The notes under the pieces are model-generated. The model saw only the letters and a list, made by a program, of their open reading frames with translations, was not told the origin of the DNA and made no database searches. Shown piece after piece: positions 21,846 to 35,612 of a stretch of DNA of 64,000 bases. Source of the DNA: Mycobacterium sp. GA-1199 (GTDB lineage: Bacteria > Actinomycetota > Actinomycetes > Mycobacteriales > Mycobacteriaceae). Made by a program: the position numbers and the translations under genes. Every line of letters begins with the position of its first letter. The stretch's first letter is position 1. The stretch covers positions 1 to 64,000 of the forward strand of contig NZ_LQIX01000003.1 of NCBI RefSeq assembly GCF_001500045.1, written 5' to 3'.

Positions 21846-22871
21846 ATGCAACAGCTGACGCTCGAAGACGCTGGTGAGTACGCCTGGCGTGAGGCGCCCG
21901 ATCCGCAACTCGCCGGTCCGGAGCAGGCGCTCGTTCGGCCGCTGGCGGTGGCGTGCTGTGACCTCGACGTGGCGGTGGTGCAGGGTCGGCTGCCGATGGC
22001 GCCCGGTCATGCGGTGGGGCATGAAGGGGTGGCCGAGGTGGTCGCGATCGGTGATGAAGTTCGCGGCGTGGCGGTCGGCGATCGGGTCGTCGTGCCGTTT
22101 CAGATCAGCTGTGGTGAGTGCAGCGCGTGTCTGCGCGGTGTGACCGGGTCGTGTGCGTCCGTGCCGCTGATGGCGACGTATGGGATGGCGCCGCTGTCGG
22201 GTCGAGACGGCGGCGGTTTCATGGCCGACCTGGTGTTGGTGCCGTATGCCGACGCGATGCTCGTGCCGTTGCCCAAGGGTGCCGACCCCGTCGCCGTCGC
22301 CTCGATGTCGGACAACATTCCCGACGGTTGGCGCGGCGTCGGGCCGTATCGCGACGAGCTTGCTTCGCTATCGGTCGCGGATCAGCGGGTGCTGGTCGTG
22401 GGACGGCTGTCGATCGGCCTGTACGCGGCGGCTACGGCAGCCGCGGCGGGTGTGCACGTCGACTACGTCGACACCGACCCGCACCGGCTCGCGGCGGCCG
22501 AGAAACTGGGCGCGGTGGTGCACGACCGCGAGAAGCCCGACAAGACCGCCGAACCGTATCCGGTGACGGTGCACACGTCGGCGGACCCGGGGCTGTTGGC
22601 GGCGACGTTGCGCGCGACCTGGCCGGACGGTGTGTGCACCGACACCGGCATCTATTACCAGGGCGCGGTGGAGATGCCGCTGCTGTCGATGTACACGCGC
22701 GGCGTGCGTTTCGTCACGGGGCGGGTCAATGCCCGCGCGGTGCTACCGGAGGTATTGGAACTGCTTGCCGGACAGGATCTTTCCGCTGCTGTTGAACACG
22801 TGGTCCCGTGGGATGAGGCACCGGAGGGGTGGCCGCGAATGACGGGGAAGACGGTGTACAGCCGGTTGTAG
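21846..22871 (+). CDS. Zinc-dependent alcohol dehydrogenase (MDR family)
   Basis: 341 residues of the medium-chain dehydrogenase/reductase family. Catalytic zinc ligands appear at CCDLD (Cys about 38-39) and GHEG (His about 59). A structural zinc lobe has four Cys (CGECSACLRGVTGSC). The cofactor loop reads VLVVGRLSIGLYAA, lacking the usual GGAG start, so cofactor preference is hard to call. The ATG at 21846 has AAGAAAGGG upstream. It is divergent from a TetR gene that probably represses it. The substrate is unknown. Confidence 0.86.
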   Translation: MQQLTLEDAGEYAWREAPDPQLAGPEQALVRPLAVACCDLDVAVVQGRLPMAPGHAVGHEGVAEVVAIGDEVRGVAVGDRVVVPFQISCGECSACLRGVTGSCASVPLMATYGMAPLSGRDGGGFMADLVLVPYADAMLVPLPKGADPVAVASMSDNIPDGWRGVGPYRDELASLSVADQRVLVVGRLSIGLYAAATAAAAGVHVDYVDTDPHRLAAAEKLGAVVHDREKPDKTAEPYPVTVHTSADPGLLAATLRATWPDGVCTDTGIYYQGAVEMPLLSMYTRGVRFVTGRVNARAVLPEVLELLAGQDLSAAVEHVVPWDEAPEGWPRMTGKTVYSRL

Positions 22872-22872
22872 C

Positions 22873-23283
22873 TCAGGCGATGTCGGCGACGAAGACGCCC
22901 ATCTTCTTGGCCTGGAGGCGGGCCATGAAAGGTAGACCTTCCGCGTCGCCGCCAGCCGGCACGATTCGCGGGTTGACCAGATGCAAGTCTCGGCGGGCAA
23001 GACGCAAGTCTGCCTCGCCGGCGGCCAGCACGTTCTTCACCCAGTCGGTTTTGCCGTGCCCGAGTGCGACGGCCGCGGTGTCTCCCTTGCGATAGACCGT
23101 GACGATCGTCTCGTATGGTTTTCCGGACCTGCGGCCGCGGTGTTTGATGGTCGCCATTCCCGGCATCAGTCGAGAAACCGGTCTGATCATCTTGTTCAAG
23201 TACTTGACCTGCAGGTTCTCGAACCACGGCGGGAACACCATAGGCACGCCCGGGGCGTTATTCGGGTGCTCGCTGGCTCGCAT
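22873..23283 (-). CDS. Ddn-type deazaflavin (F420)-dependent oxidoreductase family protein
   Basis: 136 residues of the nitroreductase/deazaflavin-dependent family (split beta-barrel) that includes mycobacterial Ddn. Characteristic segments are [33 protein letters not shown] and [29 protein letters not shown]. These proteins bind coenzyme F420 or lipophilic quinone-like substrates, often at the membrane; the substrate here is unknown. It abuts the end of the alcohol dehydrogenase gene (convergent, 1 bp between stops) and is divergent from hisD with a gap of about 45 bp. Confidence 0.82.
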   Translation of the reverse strand: MRASEHPNNAPGVPMVFPPWFENLQVKYLNKMIRPVSRLMPGMATIKHRGRRSGKPYETIVTVYRKGDTAAVALGHGKTDWVKNVLAAGEADLRLARRDLHLVNPRIVPAGGDAEGLPFMARLQAKKMGVFVADIA

Positions 23284-23328
23284 GGTGCCTCCATAACCAA
23301 TTTGGTCTGCTCTGGGAGAATGGACACC

Positions 23329-26397
<3,069 letters not shown>

Positions 26398-26401
<4 letters not shown>

Positions 26402-27018
26402 CAACGAACGTCGTCATCCTGGACTACGGTTCGGGCAATCTCCGGTCGGCTCAAAGGGCCTTGGAGCGTGTCGGTGCCGACGTCACGGTCACCTCCGACG
26501 CCGACGCCGCGATGGACGCCGACGGGCTTGTGGTGCCCGGCGTCGGGGCCTTCGAGGCGTGCATGGCCGGACTGCGCAAGTTCGACGGGCCGAAGCTGAT
26601 CGCCGACCGGGTCGCGGCCGGCCGCCCCGTGCTCGGCGTCTGTGTCGGAATGCAGATCCTGTTCTCCCGCGGCGTGGAGTTCGGGGTCGAGACCACCGGC
26701 TGTGGCCAATGGCCCGGCGCCGTGGTCCGTCTCGACGCGCCGGTGATCCCGCACATGGGCTGGAACGTGGTCGACGCCCCCGAGAGCAGCACCCTGTTCG
26801 CGGGCATGGAGGCGGACACCCGCTTTTATTTCGTGCACTCGTATGCCGCCCAGCAGTGGGAGGGCGATGCGGCCGCGAAACTGACATGGGCCACGCACCA
26901 TGTGCCGTTCCTCGCCGCCGTCGAGGACGGGCCACTGTCGGCCACGCAGTTCCACCCGGAGAAGAGCGGCGACGCCGGTGCCGCATTACTCGCCAACTGG
27001 GTGAGGGCATTAGGTTGA
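26398..27018 (+). CDS. hisH: Imidazole glycerol phosphate synthase glutaminase subunit (HisH)
   Basis: Class I glutamine amidotransferase that supplies ammonia to HisF. The 206 residues carry [19 protein letters not shown], the oxyanion strand [10 protein letters not shown], nucleophile Cys in [10 protein letters not shown] and the His/Glu pair in [13 protein letters not shown] start overlaps hisB. The gap to hisA, 38 bp, is the only real spacer inside the his gene string. Confidence 0.95.
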
Positions 27019-27056
27019 CCACCGATGAGCGCTCGCGCGAAGAGGAGACCACCACA

Positions 27057-27797
27057 GTGCCGGAACGACTGATTCTTCTTCCCGCCGTCGACGTGGTCGA
27101 GGGCCGCGCTGTGCGCCTGGTGCAGGGCCAGGCGGGTAGCGAGACCGAATACGGCTCTGCGCTGGAGGCCGCGCTGACGTGGCAACGCGACGGAGCGGAG
27201 TGGATCCACCTCGTCGACCTCGACGCTGCGTTCGGCCGGGGCAGCAACCGAGAACTGCTGGCCGAGGTGGTCGGCAAGCTCGACGTGGCGGTCGAGCTGT
27301 CCGGCGGCATCCGTGACGACGAGTCGCTGTCGGCGGCGCTCGCAACCGGCTGTGCCCGGGTGAATCTCGGCACCGCGGCGCTGGAGAACCCGCGGTGGTG
27401 CGCCAAGGTCGTCGCCGAACACGGCGAGAAGGTCGCGGTCGGCCTCGACGTGAAGATCGTCGACGGAGATCATCGCCTGCGCGGCCGCGGATGGGAGACC
27501 GACGGCGGAGACCTCTGGGAGGTCCTGGAACGGCTTGACGGAGAAGGCTGTTCGCGCTTCGTCGTGACCGACGTCACCAAGGACGGCACGCTCAACGGAC
27601 CCAACCTCGAACTGCTCTCGAAGGTGACCGACCGCACCGACGCGCCGGTGATCGCGTCCGGCGGCGTGTCGAGCCTCGACGACCTGCGGGCGATCGCCAC
27701 GCTGACCGATCGTGGCGTCGAAGGCGCGATCGTCGGAAAAGCGTTGTACGCCGGTCGATTCACCCTGCCCGAGGCCCTGGCCGCGGTGGAGCGGTAA
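27057..27797 (+). CDS. priA: Phosphoribosyl isomerase A, dual HisA/TrpF activity (PriA)
   Basis: (beta/alpha)8 isomerase that in actinobacteria handles both ProFAR in histidine synthesis and phosphoribosyl-anthranilate in tryptophan synthesis. About 246 residues from GTG 27057, chosen because AGAGGAG sits about 10 nt upstream and homologues begin [12 protein letters not shown]. Catalytic Asp in [17 protein letters not shown] and Asp in [15 protein letters not shown], with [12 protein letters not shown] and [14 protein letters not shown] for substrate loops. No trpF is in the trp operon of this window, consistent with the dual role. Confidence 0.93.
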   Translation: MPERLILLPAVDVVEGRAVRLVQGQAGSETEYGSALEAALTWQRDGAEWIHLVDLDAAFGRGSNRELLAEVVGKLDVAVELSGGIRDDESLSAALATGCARVNLGTAALENPRWCAKVVAEHGEKVAVGLDVKIVDGDHRLRGRGWETDGGDLWEVLERLDGEGCSRFVVTDVTKDGTLNGPNLELLSKVTDRTDAPVIASGGVSSLDDLRAIATLTDRGVEGAIVGKALYAGRFTLPEALAAVER

Positions 27798-28612
27798 TGG
27801 CACTGGACCCGGCCGACCTCGACGACCTGGTCGCCGAGGCCGCCCAGATTCTCGACGACGCAGCGATCCCGTTCGTCGACGGCCACCGCGCGGACTCAGC
27901 GGTGCAGAAGAAGGGCGACGACTTCGCCACCGAGGTGGACCTGGCCATCGAACGTCAGGTCGTCGAGGCGTTGACCGCCAGAACCGGGATCGAGGTGCAC
28001 GGCGAGGAATTCGGCGGCGCGGATCTCAAGTCGCCGCTGGTGTGGGTACTCGATCCGATCGACGGCACCTTCAACTACGCCGCCGGTTCCCCGATGGCGG
28101 CGATCCTGCTGGGTCTGGTGCGTGACGGGGAGCCGGTGGCCGGACTCACGTGGGTGCCCTTCACGAAGGAGCGCTTCACCGCCGTGGTCGGAGGGCCGCT
28201 GCGCTACAACGGCGTCGAGTCGCCCGGGCTGGACCGGGCAGCGCTGTCCGACTCGATGGTCGGCGTCAGCACGTTCAGCGTCGATTCCCGCGGCAGGGTG
28301 CCGGGACGCTACCGACTGGCCGTCATCGAGAGCCTCAGCCGCAAGTGCTCACGCATGCGCATGCACGGGGCCACCGGTATCGACCTGGCGTATACGGCGG
28401 CCGCAATCCTCGGTGGCGCAATCAGTTTCGGTGGCCACGTGTGGGACCACGCCGCGGGGGTGGCGTTGATCCGCGCCGTGGGTGGCGTCGTGACCGACCT
28501 CGCGGGCAACGAGTGGACGGTGGATTGCCCTTCGGCCCTCGCCGGCGCTCCCGGCGTGCACGACGAACTGCTCGATCTGCTTCGCTCGGTCGGCGATCCC
28601 AAGGACTTCTGA
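27797..28612 (+). CDS. impA: Inositol-monophosphatase-family phosphatase (ImpA)
   Basis: 271 residues of the Mg-dependent inositol monophosphatase superfamily. Metal-site motifs are [26 protein letters not shown] and [16 protein letters not shown]. It lies inside the his operon between priA and hisF, with one-base overlaps to each neighbour; the same position in M. tuberculosis is ImpA (Rv1604). Members of this superfamily also include histidinol-phosphate phosphatases, so a role in histidine synthesis is possible, but the mycobacterial HisN is a different gene as I recall. The substrate is not settled from sequence. Confidence 0.87.
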   Translation: MALDPADLDDLVAEAAQILDDAAIPFVDGHRADSAVQKKGDDFATEVDLAIERQVVEALTARTGIEVHGEEFGGADLKSPLVWVLDPIDGTFNYAAGSPMAAILLGLVRDGEPVAGLTWVPFTKERFTAVVGGPLRYNGVESPGLDRAALSDSMVGVSTFSVDSRGRVPGRYRLAVIESLSRKCSRMRMHGATGIDLAYTAAAILGGAISFGGHVWDHAAGVALIRAVGGVVTDLAGNEWTVDCPSALAGAPGVHDELLDLLRSVGDPKDF

Positions 28613-29394
28613 TGGACGGCAAGGCTCTGGCCGTGCGGGTCATCCCGTGCCTGGATGTCGACGACGGCCGGGTGGTCAAGGGCGTCAACTTCGCAAACCT
28701 GCGTGACGCAGGCGATCCCGTGGAATTGGCCGCGGCTTACGACGCCGAGGGCGCCGACGAACTGACCTTCCTCGACGTGACCGCGTCTTCCTCGGGGCGG
28801 GCCACCATGCTCGAGGTCGTGAAACGCACCGCCGAGCAGGTGTTCATCCCGTTGACGGTCGGCGGCGGGGTGCGCTCGGTGGCCGACGTGGACGTGCTGC
28901 TGCGGGCGGGGGCGGACAAGGTCGCGGTCAACACCGCGGCGATCGCACGGCCCGAACTCCTCGCCGAATTGTCGCGGCAATTCGGATCGCAGTGCATCGT
29001 GCTGTCGGTCGACGCCCGCACGGTGCCGCAGGATCAGGAGCCGACGCCCTCGGGGTGGGAGGTCACCACCCACGGTGGGCGCCGGGGGACCGGCTTCGAC
29101 GCTGTCGAATGGGCAACGCGGGGCGCCGAACTCGGTGTGGGCGAGATTTTGCTGAACTCGATGGACTTCGACGGCACCAAGGCGGGTTTCGATCTGCCGA
29201 TGATCGAGGCGGTTCGCGGCGCCGTGAACGTGCCGGTGATCGCCAGCGGTGGCGCGGGGGCACCCGAGCACTTCGCGCCCGCCATCGCCTCGGGTGCGGA
29301 TGCGGTGCTGGCCGCCAGCGTGTTCCATTTCCGAGAGCTCACCATCGCGCAGGTGAAGGCGGCGATGGCGGCCGAAGGGATAACCGTTCGATGA
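28612..29394 (+). CDS. hisF: Imidazole glycerol phosphate synthase cyclase subunit (HisF)
   Basis: (beta/alpha)8 cyclase that uses HisH-derived ammonia to form IGP and AICAR from PRFAR. ATG 28612 gives 260 residues; an upstream in-frame extension lies within impA. Catalytic Asp residues in [18 protein letters not shown] and [15 protein letters not shown]; phosphate-binding LTVGGGVRS and [12 protein letters not shown]. Shares one base with impA (TGATG) and overlaps hisI by 4 bp. Confidence 0.95.
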   Translation: MDGKALAVRVIPCLDVDDGRVVKGVNFANLRDAGDPVELAAAYDAEGADELTFLDVTASSSGRATMLEVVKRTAEQVFIPLTVGGGVRSVADVDVLLRAGADKVAVNTAAIARPELLAELSRQFGSQCIVLSVDARTVPQDQEPTPSGWEVTTHGGRRGTGFDAVEWATRGAELGVGEILLNSMDFDGTKAGFDLPMIEAVRGAVNVPVIASGGAGAPEHFAPAIASGADAVLAASVFHFRELTIAQVKAAMAAEGITVR

Positions 29395-29735
29395 CGCTCG
29401 ACGCAGATATCGCGTCGCGACTCAAACGCGACGCCAACGGGTTGATCACCGCCGTCGTGCAGGAGCGCGGCACCGGGCAGGTGCTGATGGTGGCGTGGAT
29501 GGACGACCTCGCGCTGGCCCGCACGCTGGAAACCCGCCGCGCGACCTACTATTCGCGGTCGCGGCAACAGCATTGGGTCAAGGGCGAGACGTCGGGCAAC
29601 ACCCAATACGTCCACTCGGTGCGGCTCGACTGCGACGGCGACACCGTGCTGCTAGAGGTTGATCAGGTCGGTGGCGCCTGCCACACGGGCGATCACAGTT
29701 GCTTCGACGCGGACCTGTTGATGGGGTCCGCGTGA
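29391..29735 (+). CDS. hisI: Phosphoribosyl-AMP cyclohydrolase (HisI)
   Basis: Zn/Mg enzyme opening the adenine ring of phosphoribosyl-AMP. The 114 residues show [37 protein letters not shown] and the metal-site Cys/Asp pattern in [29 protein letters not shown]. It is monofunctional, with no HisE domain; hisE and hisG are not in this window. ATG overlaps the hisF stop; the stop overlaps the following hydrolase GTG. Confidence 0.94.
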   Translation: MTLDADIASRLKRDANGLITAVVQERGTGQVLMVAWMDDLALARTLETRRATYYSRSRQQHWVKGETSGNTQYVHSVRLDCDGDTVLLEVDQVGGACHTGDHSCFDADLLMGSA

Positions 29736-30643
29736 CCGAAGCAGATCGTGCCGTCGCCGTCGAACTAGAGGGATCAGGGATCGAGCCACCGGTCGACCCG
29801 CGTGTCCGCCGGGCGTTCTGGTGGCTGGAGCGCTTCGCGCCCGGCATCGGGTCGCGGTGGGCAGTCGAACTGTGGTGCACCCCGCCGGTCATGGAGTCGA
29901 ACCTGCGCATGCCCCCCGGCGTCAAGCCAGGCTCGCCGATCGAAGCGCGCTGGAATGGTCACCGAGTCGTGGGTGAATCGTGGGGCGAGGGGCCCCCGGT
30001 GTATCTGGTGCACGGCTGGGGCGGGCGGCGCCCACATCTGGGCATGTTCGTCAAACCGCTCAGCGAATCCGGTCACCGGGTGATCGCGTTCGACTTGCCG
30101 AGCCACAACGAGTCCGAAGCGGGCGCACTCAAGCCCGGGCGCACGACGGCCATCGAATGCGCACACGCGGTCGGGGCCATGATCCGCGAACATGGGCCGG
30201 CCCGCGCGGTCGTCGCCCACTCTCTCGGCGCGAACGCAACGACGTTCGCGATCGCCTATGGCGCGAAAGTCGAGCGGCTGGTGTACCTCGCGCCGATGGG
30301 CGAATTTCCGCTCTACCTAGACTATTTCGCCAGACGCCACGGCTTCGGCCCCCGTATCCGCGCCGGACTGCACCGCGGCCTCGAACGCCGCATCGAGATG
30401 CCGCTGTACGAAACCAACATGACCGTCGTCGGCGCCCGCACCGGTTACCCGCCGCTGCTGCTCATCCATGATCCGGATGACCCGGACACGCCCTATGAGA
30501 CGAGCCAGCGCGTCGTCGCGTCTTGGCCGGGCGCGCGGTTGATGACCACCAAGGGCCTCGGCCGGCTGGCGCATTACCGGATTCTTCGGCATCGCCCGGC
30601 CATCCGCGCGGGCGTCGAGTTCATCGGTCCCGCAACACCCTAG
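29732..30643 (+). CDS. Alpha/beta hydrolase, unknown substrate
   Basis: About 303 residues from a GTG at 29732 that overlaps the hisI stop (GTGA), so it is probably the last gene of the his operon. Alpha/beta-hydrolase features: oxyanion loop YLVHGWGG (about 91-98), nucleophile elbow VVAHSLGAN (Ser about 164, with Ala for the usual first Gly), acid region [13 protein letters not shown], and catalytic His in [11 protein letters not shown]. No histidine-pathway step needs it. As I recall, M. tuberculosis has a different gene (chaA) at this position. Confidence 0.8.
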   Translation: MTEADRAVAVELEGSGIEPPVDPRVRRAFWWLERFAPGIGSRWAVELWCTPPVMESNLRMPPGVKPGSPIEARWNGHRVVGESWGEGPPVYLVHGWGGRRPHLGMFVKPLSESGHRVIAFDLPSHNESEAGALKPGRTTAIECAHAVGAMIREHGPARAVVAHSLGANATTFAIAYGAKVERLVYLAPMGEFPLYLDYFARRHGFGPRIRAGLHRGLERRIEMPLYETNMTVVGARTGYPPLLLIHDPDDPDTPYETSQRVVASWPGARLMTTKGLGRLAHYRILRHRPAIRAGVEFIGPATP

Positions 30644-30683
30644 GCGCAGGCGCTTCCGTGACGTATCGGCACCGACTCGCCGA

Positions 30684-31148
30684 CTAAGCCGATTGGCGTT
30701 GGCGCAGCACCTCGAGAGCCTTGTCGGCGTGGCTGTCCATGCTGATCTCCGATGCGATCACAGCCAGGATCGTGCGGTCGGTGTCGATCACGAAGGTGGT
30801 CCGCTTGACCGGCATGAACTTGCCGAGCAGGCCGCGCTTCACGCCGAATTGCGTTGCGACGGCACCGTCGGCATCAGACAGCAGTGGATAGTCGAACCGC
30901 TCCTTGTCGGCGAACTTCGCCTGCTTGTCGACCGCGTCGGTGCTGATTCCGACACGGCTGGCACCGACCGCGGCGAACTCCGCGGCCAGATCGCGGAAGT
31001 GGCAGGCCTCCTTGGTGCACCCCGGCGTCATCGCAGCGGGATAGAAGAACAACACGATTGGGCCGTCGGCGAGCAACTCGCTCAGGCTGCGCATCGTGCC
31101 CGTCTGGTCGGGCAATTCGAACTCGGCAACTCGGTCACCCTTTTTCAT
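30684..31148 (-). CDS. bcpB: Peroxiredoxin, BCP/PrxQ type (BcpB)
   Basis: 154 residues from the ATG at 31148 (MKKGDRVAEFELPDQ). Thioredoxin-fold peroxidase with peroxidatic Cys about 44 in YPAAMTPGCTKEACHFRD and a second Cys about 49 five residues later, the PrxQ/BCP two-Cys layout. It reduces hydrogen and organic peroxides with a thioredoxin-type donor. The same place before trpE holds bcpB (Rv1608c) in M. tuberculosis. It is convergent with the his-operon hydrolase; the 40-bp gap holds only a weak inverted repeat. Confidence 0.92.
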   Translation of the reverse strand: MKKGDRVAEFELPDQTGTMRSLSELLADGPIVLFFYPAAMTPGCTKEACHFRDLAAEFAAVGASRVGISTDAVDKQAKFADKERFDYPLLSDADGAVATQFGVKRGLLGKFMPVKRTTFVIDTDRTILAVIASEISMDSHADKALEVLRQRQSA

Positions 31149-31158
31149 GGAGGCCACG

Positions 31159-31329
31159 CTACGCCGCGAAGTGATCGAGCCACCGTCCCGCGCGATCATC
31201 CAGGCCGACGTTTGGACTGGTGTCGGGCAGTCGGATCGACCATTGCGTCGGGTTCGAGCACCGACGCACGACGCGGATCCGCCCGCTCACGCCCTCGTCG
31301 TCGTCCGCACCGGAGCGCGTCTGGGACAC
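31159..31329 (-). CDS. Possible small protein between bcpB and trpE
   Basis: A 56-codon frame from a GTG at 31329 to a TAG at 31159-31161, lying 10 bp upstream of bcpB on the same strand. Counting by hand, about 46 of 56 third positions are G or C, as expected of coding sequence here, and the sequence (SNPTQWSIRLPDTSPNVGLD, then a WLDHFAA end) is varied rather than repetitive. No family is recognised. It would occupy nearly the whole 188-bp bcpB-trpE gap, leaving little room for a trpE leader. A chance frame cannot be excluded. Confidence 0.45.
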   Translation of the reverse strand: MSQTRSGADDDEGVSGRIRVVRRCSNPTQWSIRLPDTSPNVGLDDRAGRWLDHFAA

Positions 31330-31336
31330 TTGACGC

Positions 31337-32863
31337 GTGCAGACCACGGCCGACCTCGCGATCACCACCTCGCGGGAGGACTTCCGCGCGTTGGCCGCCG
31401 AGCATCGCGTGGTGCCGGTGACCCGCAAGGTCCTCGCGGACAGCGAGACCCCGCTGTCGGCGTACCGCAAACTGGCCGCTAATCGGCCGGGGACGTTCCT
31501 GCTGGAATCGGCGGAGAACGGCCGTTCGTGGTCGCGCTGGTCGTTCATCGGCGCCGGTGCACCGTCGGCGCTCACTGTCCGTGACGGTGAGGCCGTGTGG
31601 TTGGGCGCGACGCCGCAGGACGCGCCACAGGGCGGCGACCCGCTGGCGGCGCTGCGCGCGACGCTGGAACTGCTCAAGACCGAGCCGCTACCGGGCCTGC
31701 CGCCGCTGTCGAGTGGGCTCGTCGGCTTCTTCGCCTACGACATGGTCCGGCGCCTGGAGAAGCTTCCGTCGCTCGCCGTCGACGATCTCGGCCTCCCGGA
31801 CATGCTGCTGCTGTTGGCCACCGACATCGCCGCGGTCGACCACCACGAGGGCACGATCACGCTGATCGCCAACGCGGTCAACTGGAACGGCACCGACGAG
31901 CGGGTGGACTGGGCCTACGACGACGCGGTGGCCCGCCTCGACGTGATGACCGCCGCGCTCGGTGAGCACCTGCCGTCGGCGGTCGCGACATTCAGCCGAC
32001 CCGAGCCGTTGCACCGCGCTCAGCGCACGCTCGAGGAGTACGAGGCCATCGTCGAGAAACTGGTGCGCGACATCGAGGCCGGTGAGGCGTTTCAGGTGGT
32101 GCCGTCGCAACGGTTCGAGATGGAGACCGACGCCGATCCGCTGGACGTGTACCGGATGTTGCGCGTGACCAACCCAAGCCCATACATGTATCTGCTCAAC
32201 GTGCCGAATGCCGCAGGCGGACCGGACTTCTCGGTCGTCGGGTCCAGCCCGGAAGCGCTGGTGACCGTCAAGGACGGACGCGCGACCACCCATCCGATCG
32301 CGGGTACGCGGTGGCGTGGCGCGACCGAGGAAGAGGACCTGCTGCTCGAAAAGGAGCTGCAGGCCGACGAGAAGGAGCGCGCCGAGCATCTGATGCTCGT
32401 CGACCTGGGCCGCAACGATCTGGGCCGGGTCTGCCGGCCCGGCACCGTGCGGGTCGAGGACTACAGCCACATCGAGCGCTACAGCCACGTCATGCACCTG
32501 GTGTCGACGGTGACGGGACTGCTGGCCGACGGCAAGACCGCACTGGACGCGGTGACCGCCTGTTTCCCGGCTGGCACGCTTTCCGGCGCCCCGAAGGTCC
32601 GGGCGATGGAGCTGATCGAGGAGGTCGAGAAGACGCGTCGCGGTCTGTACGGCGGTGTGCTGGGTTATCTCGACTTCGCGGGCAACGCCGACTTCGCGAT
32701 CGCGATCCGCACCGCCCTGATGCGCGACGGCACCGCCTACGTGCAGGCGGGCGGTGGCGTCGTCGCAGATTCCAACGGACCGTATGAGTACACCGAGGCG
32801 GCCAACAAGGCTCGCGCGGTGCTCAACGCCATTGCCGCCGCCGAGACGCTGACCGAGCCATGA
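31337..32863 (+). CDS. trpE: Anthranilate synthase component I (TrpE)
   Basis: Converts chorismate and ammonia to anthranilate. The 508 residues have the Trp feedback-site motif FLLESAENG in the N-terminal domain and the chorismate-binding C-terminal domain ([64 protein letters not shown]). The glutaminase partner (TrpG) and TrpD are not in the window. GTG at 31337 matches mycobacterial TrpE N-termini. The stop overlaps the next gene (ATGA). No leader peptide with tandem Trp codons was found. Confidence 0.95.
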   Translation: MQTTADLAITTSREDFRALAAEHRVVPVTRKVLADSETPLSAYRKLAANRPGTFLLESAENGRSWSRWSFIGAGAPSALTVRDGEAVWLGATPQDAPQGGDPLAALRATLELLKTEPLPGLPPLSSGLVGFFAYDMVRRLEKLPSLAVDDLGLPDMLLLLATDIAAVDHHEGTITLIANAVNWNGTDERVDWAYDDAVARLDVMTAALGEHLPSAVATFSRPEPLHRAQRTLEEYEAIVEKLVRDIEAGEAFQVVPSQRFEMETDADPLDVYRMLRVTNPSPYMYLLNVPNAAGGPDFSVVGSSPEALVTVKDGRATTHPIAGTRWRGATEEEDLLLEKELQADEKERAEHLMLVDLGRNDLGRVCRPGTVRVEDYSHIERYSHVMHLVSTVTGLLADGKTALDAVTACFPAGTLSGAPKVRAMELIEEVEKTRRGLYGGVLGYLDFAGNADFAIAIRTALMRDGTAYVQAGGGVVADSNGPYEYTEAANKARAVLNAIAAAETLTEP

Positions 32864-33453
32864 TCAGGGTCGCTCAGCTCGGTCTCGTGCTCGCGGCGGC
32901 GGGGCTGTGGGTGGCGTCGCGGATGACCTGGGTCGAGGTGACCTCGTTCGACGGCCTCGGGGAGCCGAAGAGGGTCGCCCTGACCGGCGGCACCTGGTCG
33001 ACCGCCCTGATCCCGCTCGCGGTCCTGCTGCTGGCCGCGGCCGTCGCGGCCTTGGCGGTGCGTGGATGGCCGCTTCGGCTGCTGGCTCTGCTGGTCGCCG
33101 CCGCCAGCGCCGGAACCGCCTACCTGGCCATCAGCCTGTGGGTTGTCAAGGACGTGGCCGTCCGCGCCTCGCACATCGCGGAGGCGCCCGTGGCGGACCT
33201 GGTCGGCACGCAGCGGCACTACGTGGGGGCGGTGATCACCGTGGTCGCCGCGGCGGTGGCGCTGGCCTGCGCGGTGCTGTTGATGCGGTCTGCGGCACGT
33301 GAGCGCTCCGGTGCGGCCCGCTACTCGCGACGCACCATCGCACCGGCCGACGAACCCGCAGGCGAGATGTCCGAACGCGCGATCTGGGACGCGCTCGACG
33401 CGGGTTCCGATCCGACGCGGGATGCGACGAATCCGGACAACAAGGGTCGGTGA
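32860..33453 (+). CDS. Trp-operon-associated membrane protein (TIGR02234 family)
   Basis: 197 residues with four predicted transmembrane segments (about 4-20, 48-66, 70-92 and 122-142) and a hydrophilic C-terminus. An extracytoplasmic loop follows the first segment ([19 protein letters not shown]). Actinobacterial trp clusters carry this conserved protein between trpE and trpC (Rv1610 in M. tuberculosis). It overlaps trpE by 4 bp. Function unknown. trpC follows after 77 bp. Confidence 0.85.
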   Translation: MIRVAQLGLVLAAAGLWVASRMTWVEVTSFDGLGEPKRVALTGGTWSTALIPLAVLLLAAAVAALAVRGWPLRLLALLVAAASAGTAYLAISLWVVKDVAVRASHIAEAPVADLVGTQRHYVGAVITVVAAAVALACAVLLMRSAARERSGAARYSRRTIAPADEPAGEMSERAIWDALDAGSDPTRDATNPDNKGR

Positions 33454-33530
33454 TCGGTGGTGTTGTGGTGGCGGCTACCCTTCGTGGTTGAAGATCGTTC
33501 GGTGTTCTCGGGGGAAGGGAAGCGGCACTC

Positions 33531-34349
33531 ATGAGTTCGGCGACGGTACTCGACTCGATCATCGAGGGAGTCCGAGCCGACGTCGCCGCCCGCGAAGCCG
33601 TCATCCCGCTCGCCGACATCAAAGCCAAAGCCAAGGACGCACCGCCCCCGCTGGACGTGATGGCCGCGCTGCGCGCGCCGGGGATCGCGGTGATCGCCGA
33701 GGTGAAGCGTGCCAGTCCCTCCCGCGGCGAGCTGGCCCCCATCGGCAATCCCGCCGAACTCGCGAGCGCTTACGAAAGCGGTGGTGCGCGCATCATCAGC
33801 GTGCTCACCGAACAGCGTCGCTTCAACGGGTCGCTCGAGGATCTGGACGCGGTACGGGCGGCGGTGTCAATCCCGGTGTTGCGCAAGGACTTCATCGTCC
33901 GGCCCTATCAGATCCACGAGGCCCGCGCCCACGGTGCGGACATGCTGTTGCTCATCGTCGCGGCGTTGGAGCAGCCGGTGCTGGAGTCACTGCTCGAGCG
34001 CACCGAATCGCTGGGTATGACGGCTCTGGTCGAGGTGCACACCGAGGAGGAGGCCGACCGCGCGTTGTCGGCCGGCGCCGCGGTAATCGGCGTGAACGCA
34101 CGCGATCTCAAGACGTTGAAGGTCGACCGGGATTGTTTCGCACGGATCGCCCCGGGGCTGCCGACCGACGTCATCCGCGTCGCGGAGTCGGGGGTGCGCG
34201 GGACCGCCGATCTGCTGGCGTACGCCGGTGCGGGCGCCGACGCGGTACTCGTCGGTGAGGGACTGGTCACCAGCGGTGACCCCCGCAGCGCCGTCGCCGA
34301 TCTGGTCACCGCAGGCACGCATCCGTCGTGCCCGAAACCCGCGCGTTGA
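33531..34349 (+). CDS. trpC: Indole-3-glycerol phosphate synthase (TrpC)
   Basis: (beta/alpha)8 enzyme closing the indole ring from CdRP. The 272 residues show [14 protein letters not shown] (catalytic Lys and Glu region), [60 protein letters not shown]-like [11 protein letters not shown] and VAESGVRG. Monofunctional, without a TrpF domain. The ATG at 33531 has GGGAAG upstream. trpB starts 3 bp after the stop. Confidence 0.96.
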   Translation: MSSATVLDSIIEGVRADVAAREAVIPLADIKAKAKDAPPPLDVMAALRAPGIAVIAEVKRASPSRGELAPIGNPAELASAYESGGARIISVLTEQRRFNGSLEDLDAVRAAVSIPVLRKDFIVRPYQIHEARAHGADMLLLIVAALEQPVLESLLERTESLGMTALVEVHTEEEADRALSAGAAVIGVNARDLKTLKVDRDCFARIAPGLPTDVIRVAESGVRGTADLLAYAGAGADAVLVGEGLVTSGDPRSAVADLVTAGTHPSCPKPAR

Positions 34350-34352
34350 GAA

Positions 34353-35612
34353 GTGGCCGATCTCGCCGGGCCTGAGCTGCCTCGTTCCAGCGCGGCCGTA
34401 GCCGAACCCACCGCCCACGACCCGGATGCGCGTGGCCACTTCGGCGTCTACGGCGGGCGATTCGTCGCCGAAGCGTTGATGGCCGTCATCGAGGAGGTCA
34501 CCACCGCCTACGAGAAGGCGCGTGGCGATCAGACCTTCCTCGACGAGTTGGATCGGCTGCAGCGGCACTACAGCGGACGGCCTTCACCGTTGTACGAAGC
34601 CGAGCGGTTGTCCGAGCACGCCGGCGGTGCCCGGATCTTTATGAAGCGAGAAGACCTCAACCACACCGGATCCCACAAAATCAACAATGTCCTCGGCCAG
34701 GCCCTGTTGGCCAGGCAGATGGGCAAGACCCGGGTGATCGCCGAGACCGGCGCGGGGCAGCACGGTGTGGCAACGGCGACGGCGTGCGCGCTGCTCGGCC
34801 TGGAGTGCGTCATCTACATGGGCGCCGTCGACACGGCGCGCCAGGCGTTGAACGTCGCGCGGATGCGTCTTCTGGGGGCGACGGTGGTGTCGGTCGAGGC
34901 GGGCTCGAAGACGTTGAAGGATGCGATCAACGAAGCGTTCCGCGACTGGGTCACCAACGCCGACAACACCTATTACTGCTTCGGTACGGCCGCCGGGCCC
35001 CACCCGTTTCCCACGATGGTGCGCGACTTTCAGCGGGTGATCGGGCTGGAGGCGCGCGCCCAAATCCAGGCGCAGGCGGGCCGGCTGCCCGATGCGGTGA
35101 CGGCCTGTGTCGGCGGCGGGTCGAACGCGATCGGAATCTTCCACGCGTTCATCGACGACCCCAACGTGCGGCTGGTTGGCTATGAGGCCGCCGGCGACGG
35201 CGTCGAAACCGGGCGGCACGCAGCGACTTTCACCGGAGGATCGCCGGGTGCGTTCCAGGGCTCGTTCTCGTACCTGTTGCAGGACGAGGATGGCCAGACC
35301 ATCGAATCCCATTCGATTTCGGCGGGTCTGGATTATCCGGGGGTCGGGCCGGAGCACGCGTACCTCAAGGACACCGGCCGTGCAGAGTACCGGCCCATCA
35401 CCGACACCGAGGCGATGGACGCGTTCTCGTTGCTCTGTCGCACGGAGGGAATCATCCCCGCGATCGAGTCCGCGCACGGTCTCGCGGGTGCTTTGCAGTT
35501 GGGGCGGGAACTCGGACCCGGGTCGATCGTGCTGGTGAATCTGTCGGGTCGTGGGGACAAGGACGTCGAGACCGCGGCGAAATGGTTCGGCCTGCTGGAC
35601 GGTGCGCCGTGA
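34353..35612 (+). CDS. trpB: Tryptophan synthase beta subunit (TrpB)
   Basis: PLP enzyme joining indole and serine. The 419 residues contain [14 protein letters not shown], the PLP lysine in [28 protein letters not shown], the [10 protein letters not shown] phosphate loop and [13 protein letters not shown] 34353 follows the trpC stop by 3 bp. The end overlaps trpA (GTGA), giving the usual coupled alpha/beta pair. Confidence 0.96.
   Translation: MADLAGPELPRSSAAVAEPTAHDPDARGHFGVYGGRFVAEALMAVIEEVTTAYEKARGDQTFLDELDRLQRHYSGRPSPLYEAERLSEHAGGARIFMKREDLNHTGSHKINNVLGQALLARQMGKTRVIAETGAGQHGVATATACALLGLECVIYMGAVDTARQALNVARMRLLGATVVSVEAGSKTLKDAINEAFRDWVTNADNTYYCFGTAAGPHPFPTMVRDFQRVIGLEARAQIQAQAGRLPDAVTACVGGGSNAIGIFHAFIDDPNVRLVGYEAAGDGVETGRHAATFTGGSPGAFQGSFSYLLQDEDGQTIESHSISAGLDYPGVGPEHAYLKDTGRAEYRPITDTEAMDAFSLLCRTEGIIPAIESAHGLAGALQLGRELGPGSIVLVNLSGRGDKDVETAAKWFGLLDGAP

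Noticed and set aside
30666-30683. TCGGC-N8-GCCGA inverted repeat between convergent genes as a terminator
   Set aside because: Only five pairs with an eight-base loop and no T-run on either strand.
31149-31336. Tryptophan attenuator/leader peptide upstream of trpE
   Set aside because: No short frame with tandem Trp codons and no convincing alternative hairpins. The gap is better explained by a possible small minus-strand gene.
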